The notes beneath the pieces were generated by a model that did not search any database, was not told where the DNA came from, and was given only the letters and a program-made list of their open reading frames with translations. Made by a program: the position numbers and the translations under genes. A stretch of DNA of 64,000 bases from JL08 sp963765555 (lineage in GTDB: Bacteria > Pseudomonadota > Alphaproteobacteria > Rhodobacterales > Rhodobacteraceae). Position 1 is the stretch's first letter; the number at the start of each line of letters is the position of its first letter. Positions 53,246 to 62,352 of the stretch are shown piece by piece. Location: positions 496,001-560,000 of the forward strand of contig CAVXWX010000003.1 of the NCBI GenBank assembly GCA_963765555.1, read 5' to 3'.

Positions 53246-53887
53246 TCAGCTTGCGGGTGTTTCGTCTTCGTCGGCTGCCGGTTCGTCTGCGGCAACACCT
53301 GTGGCTTCTGCCAGTTCGAAGTCTTCGGCTGCGGCACTTCCGATATCGTCGAACAATTCGGCGATTTCGAATTCTGCAGCGGCTTCTTCTTCGGCGGCCA
53401 GTTCCTGAATGGACTTGCCGGACGCCTGCAATTCGGCCTCTTCGGGCGAACGTGCGACGTTCAGGTGAATTTCGGCCGTCACTTCAGGGTGCAGCACGAT
53501 GGAAACCGCATGCACGCCAAGCTGCTTGATCGGGCCAGTCAGAACGACCTGCTTGCGATCAAGGGTAAAGCCGTTTTCGATGGCGGCATCTGCGGCGTCA
53601 CGGGTGGTGACAGAGCCGTAAAGCGCGCCCGCGTCCGAAGCAGAGCGAATCACGATGAACTGCTGTCCATCCAGTTTCGCCGCCATGGCGTCGGCTTCTT
53701 TCTTGGTTTCAAGGTTCTGCGCTTCCAACTGGGCCTTGCGGGCCTCAAAGCTGGCAATGTTTGCTTCAGAAGCAGACAACGCTTTGCCCTGCGGCAAAAG
53801 ATAGTTGCGCGCATAGCCGGATTTCACGTCGACGACTTCGCCCATCTGGCCCAGTTTGGCCACGCGTTCGAGAAGGATAACTTGCAT
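53246..53887 (-). CDS. rplI: 50S ribosomal protein L9 with acidic C-terminal extension
   Basis: The 213-residue product begins with the L9 core (MQVILLERVAKLGQMGEVVDVKSGYARNYLLPQ, identified by its N-terminal motif MQVILLERV). Standard L9 has about 149 residues; here an extra ~60 residues rich in Ala, Glu and Asp follow. The tail occurs in relatives, to my knowledge, and its role is unknown. It is the last gene of the rpsF-rpsR-rplI operon. Confidence 0.95.
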   Translation of the reverse strand: MQVILLERVAKLGQMGEVVDVKSGYARNYLLPQGKALSASEANIASFEARKAQLEAQNLETKKEADAMAAKLDGQQFIVIRSASDAGALYGSVTTRDAADAAIENGFTLDRKQVVLTGPIKQLGVHAVSIVLHPEVTAEIHLNVARSPEEAELQASGKSIQELAAEEEAAAEFEIAELFDDIGSAAAEDFELAEATGVAADEPAADEDETPAS

Positions 53888-53899
53888 TGTGCTTACTCC

Positions 53900-54127
53900 T
53901 TATTTCACGGCGTAGGGCAGCAGGGCGAGAAAGCGGGCGCGTTTGATGGCACGGGCCAGTTCACGCTGCTTTTTGGCCGACACTGCGGTGATGCGGGATG
54001 GTACGATCTTGCCACGCTCGGAAATGTAGCGCTGCAGAAGACGTGTGTCTTTGTAATCGATCGCCGGTGCGTTGTCGCCCGAGAAGGGGCATACTTTGCG
54101 GCGGCGGAAAAATGGTTTGGCTGCCAT
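53900..54127 (-). CDS. rpsR: 30S ribosomal protein S18
   Basis: A 75-residue basic protein (MAAKPFFRRRKVCPFSG ... RARFLALLPYAVK) that binds 16S rRNA with S6 at the platform. It has the family's usual length and lies between rpsF and rplI. Confidence 0.96.
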   Translation of the reverse strand: MAAKPFFRRRKVCPFSGDNAPAIDYKDTRLLQRYISERGKIVPSRITAVSAKKQRELARAIKRARFLALLPYAVK

Positions 54128-54155
54128 GGTTTAGCGTCCTTTGTTCAAGCGTTGA

Positions 54156-54518
54156 TCAACGGCGTTCGCGGCGTTCGCCACGATCACCACGTTCGTCACG
54201 TTTCTGCATCTGCACCGATGGCAGTTCTGCATGTTCGTCGACCTTGATGGTCAGAACGCGCATCACGTCATCATGAAGACGCATCAGGCGCTCCATTTCC
54301 TGCACGGCAGGGGCCGGTGCGTCGGAGCGCAAAAAGGCATAGTGGCCTTTGCGGTTCTTGTTGATCTTGTACGCCATCGTTTTGACGCCCCAATACTCGT
54401 GATCCACGAGACTTCCGCCGTTGTCGGACAGAACGGTGCCAAAATGTTCGATAAGGCCTTCGGCTTGCGTGTTGGACAGGTCCTGACGCGCAATCATTAC
54501 ATGCTCGTAAAGGGGCAT
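54156..54518 (-). CDS. rpsF: 30S ribosomal protein S6
   Basis: A 120-residue protein beginning MPLYEHVMIARQDLSNTQAE, with YWGVKTMAYKINKNRKGHYA in the core. The C-terminal tail is charged and Arg/Asp/Glu-rich (DERGDRGERRERR). The start at MPLYEHV is the family's. It heads the rpsF-rpsR-rplI operon. Confidence 0.96.
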   Translation of the reverse strand: MPLYEHVMIARQDLSNTQAEGLIEHFGTVLSDNGGSLVDHEYWGVKTMAYKINKNRKGHYAFLRSDAPAPAVQEMERLMRLHDDVMRVLTIKVDEHAELPSVQMQKRDERGDRGERRERR

Positions 54519-54686
54519 GTGCACTCCTACTTTTATATCAAGGCGCATTTCAAAGGCGGGGCGGTTATCCTTTTGCGGCCCCACCACGAGAGACTGCGCG
54601 GTTCAAATCTTTGCAAAAGGAATGCCCCATATACACGGTTTGCCGGACAGGGCAAGGGACGGTGTGGCGGGTCGGGGCCAGCGGGC

Positions 54687-55607
54687 CTAGCGGCGGGCCA
54701 GACACCCGATGACATTGGCCAGAATTCTGGCGGCTGTGAACGCGGATGTTGTGGTGCTGTCGCGTTCGGGCACGAATTCGATCATGTCGAACGCAACCAG
54801 ATTGCAGGTTTTGGTGACGGCCGCGATCAGATCAAGGGTCTGGTAGTAGGTCAGACCGCCGGGTGTCGGGGCCATGACCGCTGGCATGATGCTGGAATCC
54901 AGCCCGTCGCAATCAAGCGTGATCATGCAGTTGGATGCAGGTGTCAGGTGCTGCATGACTGTTTCGATGCCGTCGCGGTGCAGGTCCCGCGCAGTGATAA
55001 TCTTGGCGCCCCAGTCGCGTGCTGTTTCCACTTCTGCCCGGCGTGCCGACCCCAAACCGCGCATGCCGACCTGCACGATGTTTGTCACGTGCTCCATTTC
55101 GGATGCGCGCCGCATTGTGCTGGAAAACCCCAGCGGTTCGCCGCGCCGTTCTTCGCGCCAATCAATATGCGCGTCGATCTGGATGATGGTCAGCGGCCCC
55201 AATGGGGCAAGCGCCTCAATGAACGGAATGGGCACGGAATCGTCCCCCCCGATCATCACCGGCACGGCGCCCGTCTGCACAATTTCGGTTGTTGCGGCGT
55301 TGATCAGGTGGCGGTTGCCGGCCCCGTCGAGGGAGGATGTTCTGAGGTTTCCCGCATCGGCCACACGACAGGGGCCATCGTTCAAAAGCGGGCCGCCCAG
55401 ATCATAATCCCAGTGGTCCAGCCATCGCGAATCTTCTGTCAAAGCCGCGCGCAGGCAATCAGGTGCGGTGGCGTAGGGCGTATTGTCGATGTCGGAATAG
55501 GGCGTGCCATGCGGTGCGCCGAACACAACGACATCTGCATCAGACAGGCTAGTTTCCTTCTGTGCGCCCATAAACGGCAAGGTCACGGGTTCAAACATTG
55601 ATGACAT
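54687..55607 (-). CDS. agmatinase/arginase-family ureohydrolase
   Basis: A 306-residue binuclear-metal hydrolase of guanidino compounds. Ligand motifs are IGGDDSVP (Asp123, where the family usually has His in GGDHS), DAHIDW (Asp145, His147, Asp149) and TLDCDGLD (Asp232, Asp234). Agmatine or another guanidino substrate is possible; the sequence cannot decide. It is monocistronic. Confidence 0.8.
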   Translation of the reverse strand: MSSMFEPVTLPFMGAQKETSLSDADVVVFGAPHGTPYSDIDNTPYATAPDCLRAALTEDSRWLDHWDYDLGGPLLNDGPCRVADAGNLRTSSLDGAGNRHLINAATTEIVQTGAVPVMIGGDDSVPIPFIEALAPLGPLTIIQIDAHIDWREERRGEPLGFSSTMRRASEMEHVTNIVQVGMRGLGSARRAEVETARDWGAKIITARDLHRDGIETVMQHLTPASNCMITLDCDGLDSSIMPAVMAPTPGGLTYYQTLDLIAAVTKTCNLVAFDMIEFVPERDSTTTSAFTAARILANVIGCLARR

Positions 55608-55830
55608 GGAACACCTCTTTCGGGCCGCGGTTCTTACCCGATACTAGGAAGGGACCGGCGGGCTGGAAAGCCAAAACAACCGTTTGGCCCCGCCACATTC
55701 GCCCGTTTCTGCCGCAGCTTCGTCGTGCAACTGCCTGTCAATGACCTTGGGCTTGCCCCATTCCTGCCGCGATGTTGCGGGAACGTAAGGGCAATCAAAA
55801 TCAAATTAGAATTTCACGAGTACACAAGGG

Positions 55831-56340
55831 ATGAACAACATGACTGCAACTTCTGAATTTTTGTCTTCGGGTTCAAAGAAGGGACCTGCAAACGCGTCTC
55901 AGGATGCTATTTCCGGTGGGTTTGACGATGGGTCTTCCATCATGCGGACATCCATGCGCGTTCTGGGGGCCGGGTTCGTTCTGGCCGCTTTCGCGCTGTG
56001 GGTCGCACCGGGTGCGATGTGGGATGCCGAAGTTCTTTTGATGAAACTGGTCATGTCGCTGATCTGTGCACTGACCGGACTGGCGCTGATGCAGATGTTT
56101 CCGGCACCGGACAAGTCCGAAATCCAGTTTGACGCGATCCGCCGCGAAGTGCGCATTGTGGATGGTGACAAGGCAAAAACTGTCCTGCGCCGCAGCTATG
56201 ACAGCCTGGGCGGAGCCAAGGTGACCAGCAATGTCGTGACATTGTGGGATGCCGATGGCAGCGAATTGGCCAGCTTTCCGATTGAAAACGACGATACGCG
56301 CCGCGCTCTCAGCCGCCAGTTGGACACCTTGTGTGCCTGA
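55831..56340 (+). CDS. membrane protein of unknown function
   Basis: A 169-residue protein. A polar Ser/Gly-rich N-terminus is followed by two close membrane helices (about 44-62 and 68-88), then a cytoplasmic or periplasmic domain (FDAIRREVRIVDGDKAKTV ... DADGSELASFPIENDDTRRA) that looks like a small PH-like fold. An ATG three codons downstream (55840) is a better-spaced alternative start. Function is not recognised. Confidence 0.6.
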   Translation: MNNMTATSEFLSSGSKKGPANASQDAISGGFDDGSSIMRTSMRVLGAGFVLAAFALWVAPGAMWDAEVLLMKLVMSLICALTGLALMQMFPAPDKSEIQFDAIRREVRIVDGDKAKTVLRRSYDSLGGAKVTSNVVTLWDADGSELASFPIENDDTRRALSRQLDTLCA

Positions 56341-56419
56341 ATGATCCCGAACACAGGCCATAATGCGCCAGTGTTCACCTGATCACAGAGCCTGTTGAGT
56401 TCTGTTGAATTGTAAAAAC

Positions 56420-56456
56420 CGGGTCGTACCTTTTTATGTGAGGTATGACCCGTTTT
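56420..56456 (+). terminator. terminator before yceI
   Basis: CGGGTCGTACCT (56420-56431) and AGGTATGACCCG (56441-56452) form a 12-base stem with one G-T pair, followed by TTTT. It ends the preceding transcript about 80 bases after its stop, and lies 20 bases before the yceI start. Confidence 0.75.
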
Positions 56457-56476
56457 CATTTCAGGAGTTCAATCAT

Positions 56477-57064
56477 ATGAAACTGACCCTCATCGCGGCG
56501 GCAGCGGTACTGTCTGCCACTACCGCACTTGCCGAAGCAGAAAAATTCACCGTTGATGCCAGCCATTCCCAAGTGGCGTTTTCCTATAATCACGCCGGTT
56601 TCTCGACCACGCATGGCCTTGTTTCCGGGTTCGAGGGCGAGGTGATGTTCGATCAGGACGATCCGGCGGCGTCATCCGTTTCGGTATCGATTGGTGCAGA
56701 CCGGTTGTTTACCGGATGGCAGGCGCGCGACGATCATTTCCTGAAATCGGGTGATTTTTTCAAACTGGCCGAATTTCCGCTGGTCACATTCACATCCACC
56801 GGCATCGAGGTGACGGGCGAGGATACCGCGCTGATCACCGGCGATCTGACATTGAACGGTGTGACCAAGCCGGTCGTGCTGGATACGGTTCTGACCGGTG
56901 TGGTTGACGAATATCCGTTTCCGCCGTTCAATGGCAAGAAAGCCATCGGGTTCAATGCGACCGGGTCGGTGATGCGCAGTGATTTTGACCTTGGGCTTTA
57001 TGCACCATTTGTCGGGGACGAGATCGCGTTGGAGATTTCGATTGAGGCGATGAAGCTGGATTAA
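56477..57064 (+). CDS. YceI family periplasmic lipid-binding protein
   Basis: A 195-residue exported lipocalin-like protein. The signal peptide (about 1-19) precedes FTVDASHSQVAFSYNHAGFS and GDLTLNGVTKPVVLDTV, both YceI hallmarks. YceI proteins bind polyisoprenoid lipids. It follows a terminator, so it has its own promoter region. A b561-YceI fusion is encoded next, on the other strand. Confidence 0.92.
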   Translation: MKLTLIAAAAVLSATTALAEAEKFTVDASHSQVAFSYNHAGFSTTHGLVSGFEGEVMFDQDDPAASSVSVSIGADRLFTGWQARDDHFLKSGDFFKLAEFPLVTFTSTGIEVTGEDTALITGDLTLNGVTKPVVLDTVLTGVVDEYPFPPFNGKKAIGFNATGSVMRSDFDLGLYAPFVGDEIALEISIEAMKLD

Positions 57065-57088
57065 AGCGTCTGCCAATCAGAAAAAAGG

Positions 57089-57120
57089 CCCGTCCTGTCA
57101 AACCGACAGGGCGGGTTTTT
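57089..57120. terminator. terminator between the YceI and b561-YceI genes
   Basis: CCCGTCCTGTC (57089-57099) and GACAGGGCGGG (57105-57115) form an 11-base stem with one G-T pair. It is followed by a T run at 57116-57120, and the preceding A run (57081-57086) lets it also serve the opposite strand. Confidence 0.9.
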
Positions 57121-57124
57121 GGTT

Positions 57125-58330
57125 TTACGGGGCCGGTTGACTGGCACGCAGGGCCGCATCCACCTTGACCGAAAAGCCCAGTGATTTTTCATCGCTCATC
57201 GTGTCACCGATGCCGAAATCACGCCGGTCCAGCATCAGATCGCCACGCATGTCGGCCACGCCGTCTGTGATCGACAGATCGAAGTTCAGTGTCACTGGAA
57301 CGGTTGCGTCCCTGATGGTCAGCGTGCCTTGGGCGACATAGCGATCATCGGGCATAGGCAGAATGTCGGCGGTGAATTGGGCGGTCGGGAACGTCGCCGC
57401 GTCAAAGAAATCGGGGCCAAGCGCCTGCGCGGTGACGGAGCCGAGGGACAGTGACGGGATGGCAATGGTTACATCAACAGTACCGGCGCGGTTATCGCGT
57501 TCGGTTGGATCAAAGGTAATGGCCGCAGTCCAGTCGGCGAACGATCCGGTGACGGTGCTGCCGAACTGGGTGACGGAAATGTCGATAGATCCGTTTTGCA
57601 CCACCCATTCAGAAGGCACATCGTCCAGCGCCGCGCTGTCAATGATTGTATCGTCGCGGTGGAAAAAACCCGTATACGCCCCTGCCGTCAGGGCCAGCGC
57701 CCACACGGCAAGCGCCGCAATCAGGGGCAGGGCGCTTTTGTGCTGCGGTGGGGGCGTGGGCAGATCGGCCTGTCCGGGCAACATGCGGCGCAATGTGGCG
57801 TCACGATCGACGATATGATGTTTCAGCGCGCCTGCAATGTGCAGGACCAAAGTGACAATCAGCACCCGTTCCAGAACCTGATGCAGGCCGCTGAACAGGT
57901 GGGCGATGCTGTCATCCTTGGGCACGAAGGGCAGGGATTGACCGAAAGGCCACCAGATCGGTGCAAAGCCGGTTGTGGCCGCGTGGCCGATCCAGCCGGT
58001 CAGCGGCACCAGAACCAGCGATCCGTAAAGCAGCCAGTGCGCCGTTTCCGCCAGTGTCGCCTCAAGCCGGTTGTCGGCATTCAGCAATCCGGGCTTGGGT
58101 TGGATGATCGCCCAGAAAATGCGCGCCAGAGCGACAAAAAAGATCGTGACGCCCAGTGTTTTGTGGATCGAAAACAAAAGTGCCTTTTGCGCCAGTTGGT
58201 CGGACGTATCGTAGGGCATATCATTGGCGACGATCCCCAAAGGAATGACCGTGAGGATCAGCAGCGCCACCAGCCAGTGAAAGGATTTGGTGACGCTGCC
58301 ATAGCTGCGGGTGGTATTGGAACGTGGCAT
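57125..58330 (-). CDS. cytochrome b561 - YceI domain fusion
   Basis: A 401-residue protein. The N-terminal cytochrome b561 domain (about 1-185) has four to five spans and likely haem histidines in KSFHW, SIHKTLG, ETAHWLL and the IAHLFSGLHQV/VLHIAGALKHH region. A linker helix leads to a YceI domain (about 225-400; GSIDISVTQFGSTVTGSF, LTIRDATVPVTLNF). It likely passes electrons between quinol and a lipid-bound acceptor. It adjoins the stand-alone YceI gene, whose protein may be a partner. Confidence 0.88.
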   Translation of the reverse strand: MPRSNTTRSYGSVTKSFHWLVALLILTVIPLGIVANDMPYDTSDQLAQKALLFSIHKTLGVTIFFVALARIFWAIIQPKPGLLNADNRLEATLAETAHWLLYGSLVLVPLTGWIGHAATTGFAPIWWPFGQSLPFVPKDDSIAHLFSGLHQVLERVLIVTLVLHIAGALKHHIVDRDATLRRMLPGQADLPTPPPQHKSALPLIAALAVWALALTAGAYTGFFHRDDTIIDSAALDDVPSEWVVQNGSIDISVTQFGSTVTGSFADWTAAITFDPTERDNRAGTVDVTIAIPSLSLGSVTAQALGPDFFDAATFPTAQFTADILPMPDDRYVAQGTLTIRDATVPVTLNFDLSITDGVADMRGDLMLDRRDFGIGDTMSDEKSLGFSVKVDAALRASQPAP

Positions 58331-58490
58331 TGCGTGATTCCCTTTTGGATCGGGCCCGACTGTAAGCTGTTGGCACGAGGCGGCAATATGCAGCGCTGCA
58401 CAGAGGGTCTGCGGCGGCATGGGGCAAGGCTTGTCTGACTTGGCGGTGCAGTCTACACCAAGGCAACTGGACAGAAGAAGGACCCCATCC

Positions 58491-59423
58491 ATGACAATCG
58501 CATTCGTGTTTCCCGGCCAAGGTGCCCAAAGTATCGGCATGGGGCAGGCGCTGGCGCAGGCCTATCCGGCGGCCAAGGCCGTGTTTGACGAGGTCGATGA
58601 CGCCTTGGGCGAGAACCTGAGCGGGCTGATCTGGGACGGGGAGCAGGACGCGCTGACCCTGACGCAGAACGCGCAACCGGCGCTGATGGCGACATCGCTG
58701 GCCGCGATGCGCGCGCTGGAGGCGGACGGGATCAAGATCGGCAATGCGGCTTTTGTTGCGGGGCATTCGCTGGGCGAATATTCGGCACTGGCTGCGGCGG
58801 GCGCGATTTCGGTTGCCGACACGGCGCGCCTGTTGCGGATCAGGGGCAAGGCCATGCAAGAGGCCGTTCCGGTTGGTGTCGGGGCCATGGCGGCGTTATT
58901 GGGCCTTGATTTTGAAGCCGCCAAATCGGTCGCAGCCGAGGCCGCGCAGGGCGAGGTGTGCCAAGCGGCCAATGACAACGATCCGGGTCAGGTGGTCGTA
59001 TCGGGCCACAAGGCGGCGGTCGAGCGCGCGGTTGAGATCGCCAAGGCGCACGGTGCCAAACGGGCGGTATTGCTGCCTGTCAGCGCCCCGTTCCATTGTG
59101 CGCTGATGCAACCCGCTGCCGATGCGATGGCCGAGGCGCTGGGTGCCGTGACGATATCCGCGCCGGCGGTGCCTTTGGTGGCCAATGTCTGTGCCGAAGC
59201 GGTCAGTGATCCGGCCGCGATTGCATCGCTTCTGGTGCAGCAGGTGACAGGTTCGGTGCGCTGGCGTGAAAGCGTCTTGTGGATGGGCCAGCAGGGGGTC
59301 ACCGAGATATGGGAAATCGGTGCGGGCAAGGCCTTGAGCGGGATGATCCGCCGGATTGATCGCGAGATTGCAACCAAAGCCGTCGGCACACCGGAAGACG
59401 TTGCCGCCGTATTGGCCACATGA
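58491..59423 (+). CDS. fabD: malonyl-CoA:ACP transacylase FabD
   Basis: Loads malonyl groups onto ACP for fatty acid synthesis. The 310-residue protein has FPGQGAQ near residue 7, catalytic Ser93 in GHSLGEYSAL and His202 in VSAPFHCALM. The start at MTIAFVFPGQ follows an upstream frame of 24 unrelated codons. It precedes fabG by 14 bases. Confidence 0.96.
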   Translation: MTIAFVFPGQGAQSIGMGQALAQAYPAAKAVFDEVDDALGENLSGLIWDGEQDALTLTQNAQPALMATSLAAMRALEADGIKIGNAAFVAGHSLGEYSALAAAGAISVADTARLLRIRGKAMQEAVPVGVGAMAALLGLDFEAAKSVAAEAAQGEVCQAANDNDPGQVVVSGHKAAVERAVEIAKAHGAKRAVLLPVSAPFHCALMQPAADAMAEALGAVTISAPAVPLVANVCAEAVSDPAAIASLLVQQVTGSVRWRESVLWMGQQGVTEIWEIGAGKALSGMIRRIDREIATKAVGTPEDVAAVLAT

Positions 59424-59437
59424 ACAGGGAATGACGA

Positions 59438-60175
59438 ATGTTTGATATTACAGGAAAAAATGCACTGATCACCGGCGCATCGGGCGGTATTGGCGGGGCG
59501 ATTGCCACCGCGCTTCACAGCGCGGGCGCGACGGTGGCCCTGTCGGGAACACGCACCGGACCGCTGGAAGAGCTGGCGGCGCAACTGGGCGAACGGGCGC
59601 ATGTGCTGCCCTGCAACCTAAGCGATATGGCGGCGGTGGACGCATTGCCCAAACAGGCGGCCGAGGCGATGGGCAGTGTTGATATTCTGGTCAACAATGC
59701 AGGCATCACACGCGACAATCTTTTCATGCGCATGTCGGACGAGGAATGGCAGTCGGTTCTGGATGTGAACCTGACGGCGACCTTCAAGCTGTGCAAAGGT
59801 GTGCTGCGTGGCATGATGAAAGCGCGTTGGGGGCGGATCATCAACATCAGTTCCGTTGTCGGGGCAACCGGCAATCCCGGGCAGGCGAACTATGCCGCGT
59901 CCAAGGCGGGTATGGTGGGCATGTCCAAGTCGCTGGCCTATGAGGTGGCAAGCCGCGGGATCACGGTGAACGCGGTTGCGCCCGGTTTCATTGCGACGGC
60001 AATGACCGACAAGCTGACCGATGACCAAAAGGCCGGAATTCTGGGCCAAATCCCCGCCGGGCGTATGGGCGAGGCGGACGAAATTGCTGCAGCCGCATTG
60101 TATCTGGCCAGCCCCGAAGCCGGGTATGTCACAGGAACGACCTTGCATGTGAACGGCGGTATGGCCATGTTGTAG
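59438..60175 (+). CDS. fabG: 3-oxoacyl-ACP reductase FabG
   Basis: NADPH-dependent SDR of fatty acid elongation. It has 245 residues, with GASGGIGG at residue 13 and catalytic Ser139, Tyr152 and Lys156 (NISSVVG, NYAASKAG). Length and motifs are typical. It is co-transcribed with fabD. Confidence 0.96.
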   Translation: MFDITGKNALITGASGGIGGAIATALHSAGATVALSGTRTGPLEELAAQLGERAHVLPCNLSDMAAVDALPKQAAEAMGSVDILVNNAGITRDNLFMRMSDEEWQSVLDVNLTATFKLCKGVLRGMMKARWGRIINISSVVGATGNPGQANYAASKAGMVGMSKSLAYEVASRGITVNAVAPGFIATAMTDKLTDDQKAGILGQIPAGRMGEADEIAAAALYLASPEAGYVTGTTLHVNGGMAML

Positions 60176-60394
60176 GCGATCACACCCGCGCCGTTTAAGC
60201 GGATGTGAAAGCGTTTGCCATCGGCGCATGGTGTGCTATAGGCGGCGCAGATTTTTCCACTGGGCGTATGCAGCGCCCTGTGGGCCCCCGATGTTTTCGG
60301 GACCAGAGCCAGACCCGTCTGGGGATCATCCAAGCCAACCCTTTCGGGTAAGGGCAACACCGGGCCAACGCGCCCAACATTATGAGGACTGAAT

Positions 60395-60628
60395 ATGAGC
60401 GACGTTGCAGACCGCGTTAAAAAAATCGTTGTAGAACACCTTGGTGTCGAAGAAGACAAAGTTGCGGAAAACGCTTCTTTCATCGACGATCTGGGCGCAG
60501 ACAGCTTGGACACCGTGGAATTGGTGATGGCGTTTGAAGAAGAGTTTGGCATTGAGATTCCGGACGATGCAGCCGAAACCATTCAGACCTTTGGCGATGC
60601 AGTGAAGTTCATTACCGAAGCTTCCTGA
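60395..60628 (+). CDS. acpP: acyl carrier protein
   Basis: A 77-residue acidic protein carrying the growing acyl chain. The phosphopantetheine site is Ser37 in LGADSLDTVE. It has its own 220-base upstream region after fabG, consistent with strong separate expression. Confidence 0.97.
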   Translation: MSDVADRVKKIVVEHLGVEEDKVAENASFIDDLGADSLDTVELVMAFEEEFGIEIPDDAAETIQTFGDAVKFITEAS

Positions 60629-60770
60629 GCCAGCGATTATGTAAAACAGAACGGCGTCTTTCTGCGGAAAGGCGCCGTTTTGCGTTTTTCAGGCAAACGC
60701 TGGCTTGCGGATCAGGCCAAAGCGCTTCAACACAGGCACTGAGCCTTTTGTTATTTCCGGACCCCGCCCC

Positions 60771-61308
60771 ATGATCCGCGCCGTTCCTCTTATCAATACC
60801 TCGCGTTTGACGCTGCGCCCCATGCGGATGGAGGATTTCGCAAGGTTTGCAGATATTTGGGCCGATCCTGATGTGGCAAGACATGTGTTCGGGCAACCGC
60901 GCAGCCGTGGGCAAAGCTGGCGCGCATTTGTGCGCATCGCGGGCCAGTGGCAGTTGACCGGATTCGGGCAATGGGCGATCGAGGAACGGGCCAGCGGCAA
61001 AATGATCGGTCAAACCGGATTTTTTAACGGCGGGCGGGATCTGGGCGCTGATTTTGATCCTTTCCCCGAAACCGGTTGGGTTCTTGCATCCGAGGCGCAA
61101 GGCAAGGGATTGGGTGGTGAAGCCACGCACGGCGGTACATGATTGGTATGACAGGGTTATTCCGGGCCCATTGGTGTGCATGGTGACCCCTGAAAACGAA
61201 ACATCCCTGAAGCTGGCAGGCGCGCTGGGGTATTCGGACCTGCGCATGGCAGAGTTCGATGGATCGCCGGTCCAATTGATGCGTCGCGACAAAGCCCCGC
61301 AACGCTAA
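60771..61308 (+). pseudogene. GNAT family N-acetyltransferase, frameshifted
   Basis: The first part (MIRAVPLINTSRLTLRPMRM ... ASEAQGKGLGGEATH) matches a RimJ/RimL-type acetyltransferase. The C-terminal part (DWYDRVIPGPLVCMVTPENE ... FDGSPVQLMRRD) continues in another frame. An extra G at 61131-61132 explains it; the corrected product has 178 residues. As written, the frame stops at 61142, after the acetyl-CoA-binding QGKGLGGEA loop. The acceptor is unknown. Confidence 0.8.
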
Positions 61309-61437
61309 TCGGCGGGAAATGACGCGAACGGACAGGTTTGTGCCGAATTGAAAGCAACGCCGCTTTACGTTAGGGTATAAGCACAGGATCGGACGCTGGT
61401 TCTGGGCGTCTTGCTGCCAATCAGAAGGAATGGTGTC

Positions 61438-62184
61438 ATGATTATTTATCCGACAATCGAGTTACAACACGGACGCTGCGTGTCGTTGAAACGCGGACGG
61501 ATCGAAGAGCCGATGATCTGGCACGTGGACCCCGTTGAAACGGCGCGTGGGTTTGCCGCCGCGGGGGCAGAATGGATGCACCTGACCGATTTTGACGGAA
61601 TCGAAGGGCGCACTGAAAACAACGAACTGATCGAACAGATTATCCGGTCTGCGGGCATTCCCGTGCAATTGGGCGGCGGTTTCCGCACCGTAGCCTCGGT
61701 TGAGCGCTGGATCGAAAAGGGCGCGGGGCGGATCGTGATCGGGTCACTGGCCACACAAGATCCGCGGACGGTCAAGGAATTGGCGAAACGTCATCCGGAC
61801 CAGATTGTGCTGGCCGTGGATGTCTGGAAGGGGCAAGTGATGTCCGATGGCTGGCGTCAGGCCAGTGCGTACACGCCGTCGGGGTTCCTGAAGTCGTTTG
61901 AAAACACACCCTTTGCCGCCATTGTTATCACAGATATCGACAGTGACGTTGTCGAGGAGACAGAAGCGCAACTGGGGCTTGTTGCCGGTCTGGCCAGCGA
62001 AACGCGAATTCCTGTGATTGCGCGCGGCACAGTGCATTCCGTCGATGATATTTCGCGGCTGAAATACGTGTCCGGCATATCCGGAGCGATTGTCGGACGG
62101 GCGTTGTTTGACAAGACAATAGACCTGAAAGAGGCGCTTGAACTTGCAAAGCCGCAGGCCGAACCGCTTGCCGCGTTCAAGTAG
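61438..62184 (+). CDS. HisA-like TIM-barrel protein, catalytic Asp changed to Glu
   Basis: A 248-residue homologue of ProFAR isomerase (HisA). It begins MIIYPTIELQHGRCVSLKRG; where HisA has the catalytic Asp8 (PAIDL) it has Glu8. The second catalytic Asp aligns with Asp128 in LAVDVWKG. Phosphate-binding motifs GGGFRT (79-84), ARGTVHS and GAIVGRALF remain. It lies in the fatty acid gene cluster rather than a histidine operon, so it may be a paralogue with a changed role. A true histidine gene is not excluded. Confidence 0.75.
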   Translation: MIIYPTIELQHGRCVSLKRGRIEEPMIWHVDPVETARGFAAAGAEWMHLTDFDGIEGRTENNELIEQIIRSAGIPVQLGGGFRTVASVERWIEKGAGRIVIGSLATQDPRTVKELAKRHPDQIVLAVDVWKGQVMSDGWRQASAYTPSGFLKSFENTPFAAIVITDIDSDVVEETEAQLGLVAGLASETRIPVIARGTVHSVDDISRLKYVSGISGAIVGRALFDKTIDLKEALELAKPQAEPLAAFK

Positions 62185-62352
62185 CGCCGGACCGAAGACA
62201 CATCGGCGTAAGTCTGCGACATCCCTTTGGAAACGGGGGATTGCACTGTGGTTTGCGCCGGTCTTTGCCATCGGGTTTTGTGCCGCCTCTTGCCCCCGTG
62301 CCCTTGGGCGGGGTAAGAGCGCAGGAACGTTAAATGTGTAAGAGGGCATTCC

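Noticed and set aside
62138..62341. 67-codon open frame before fabF
   Set aside because: It overlaps the end of the HisA-like gene, has a basic low-complexity product and no ribosome site worth noting.
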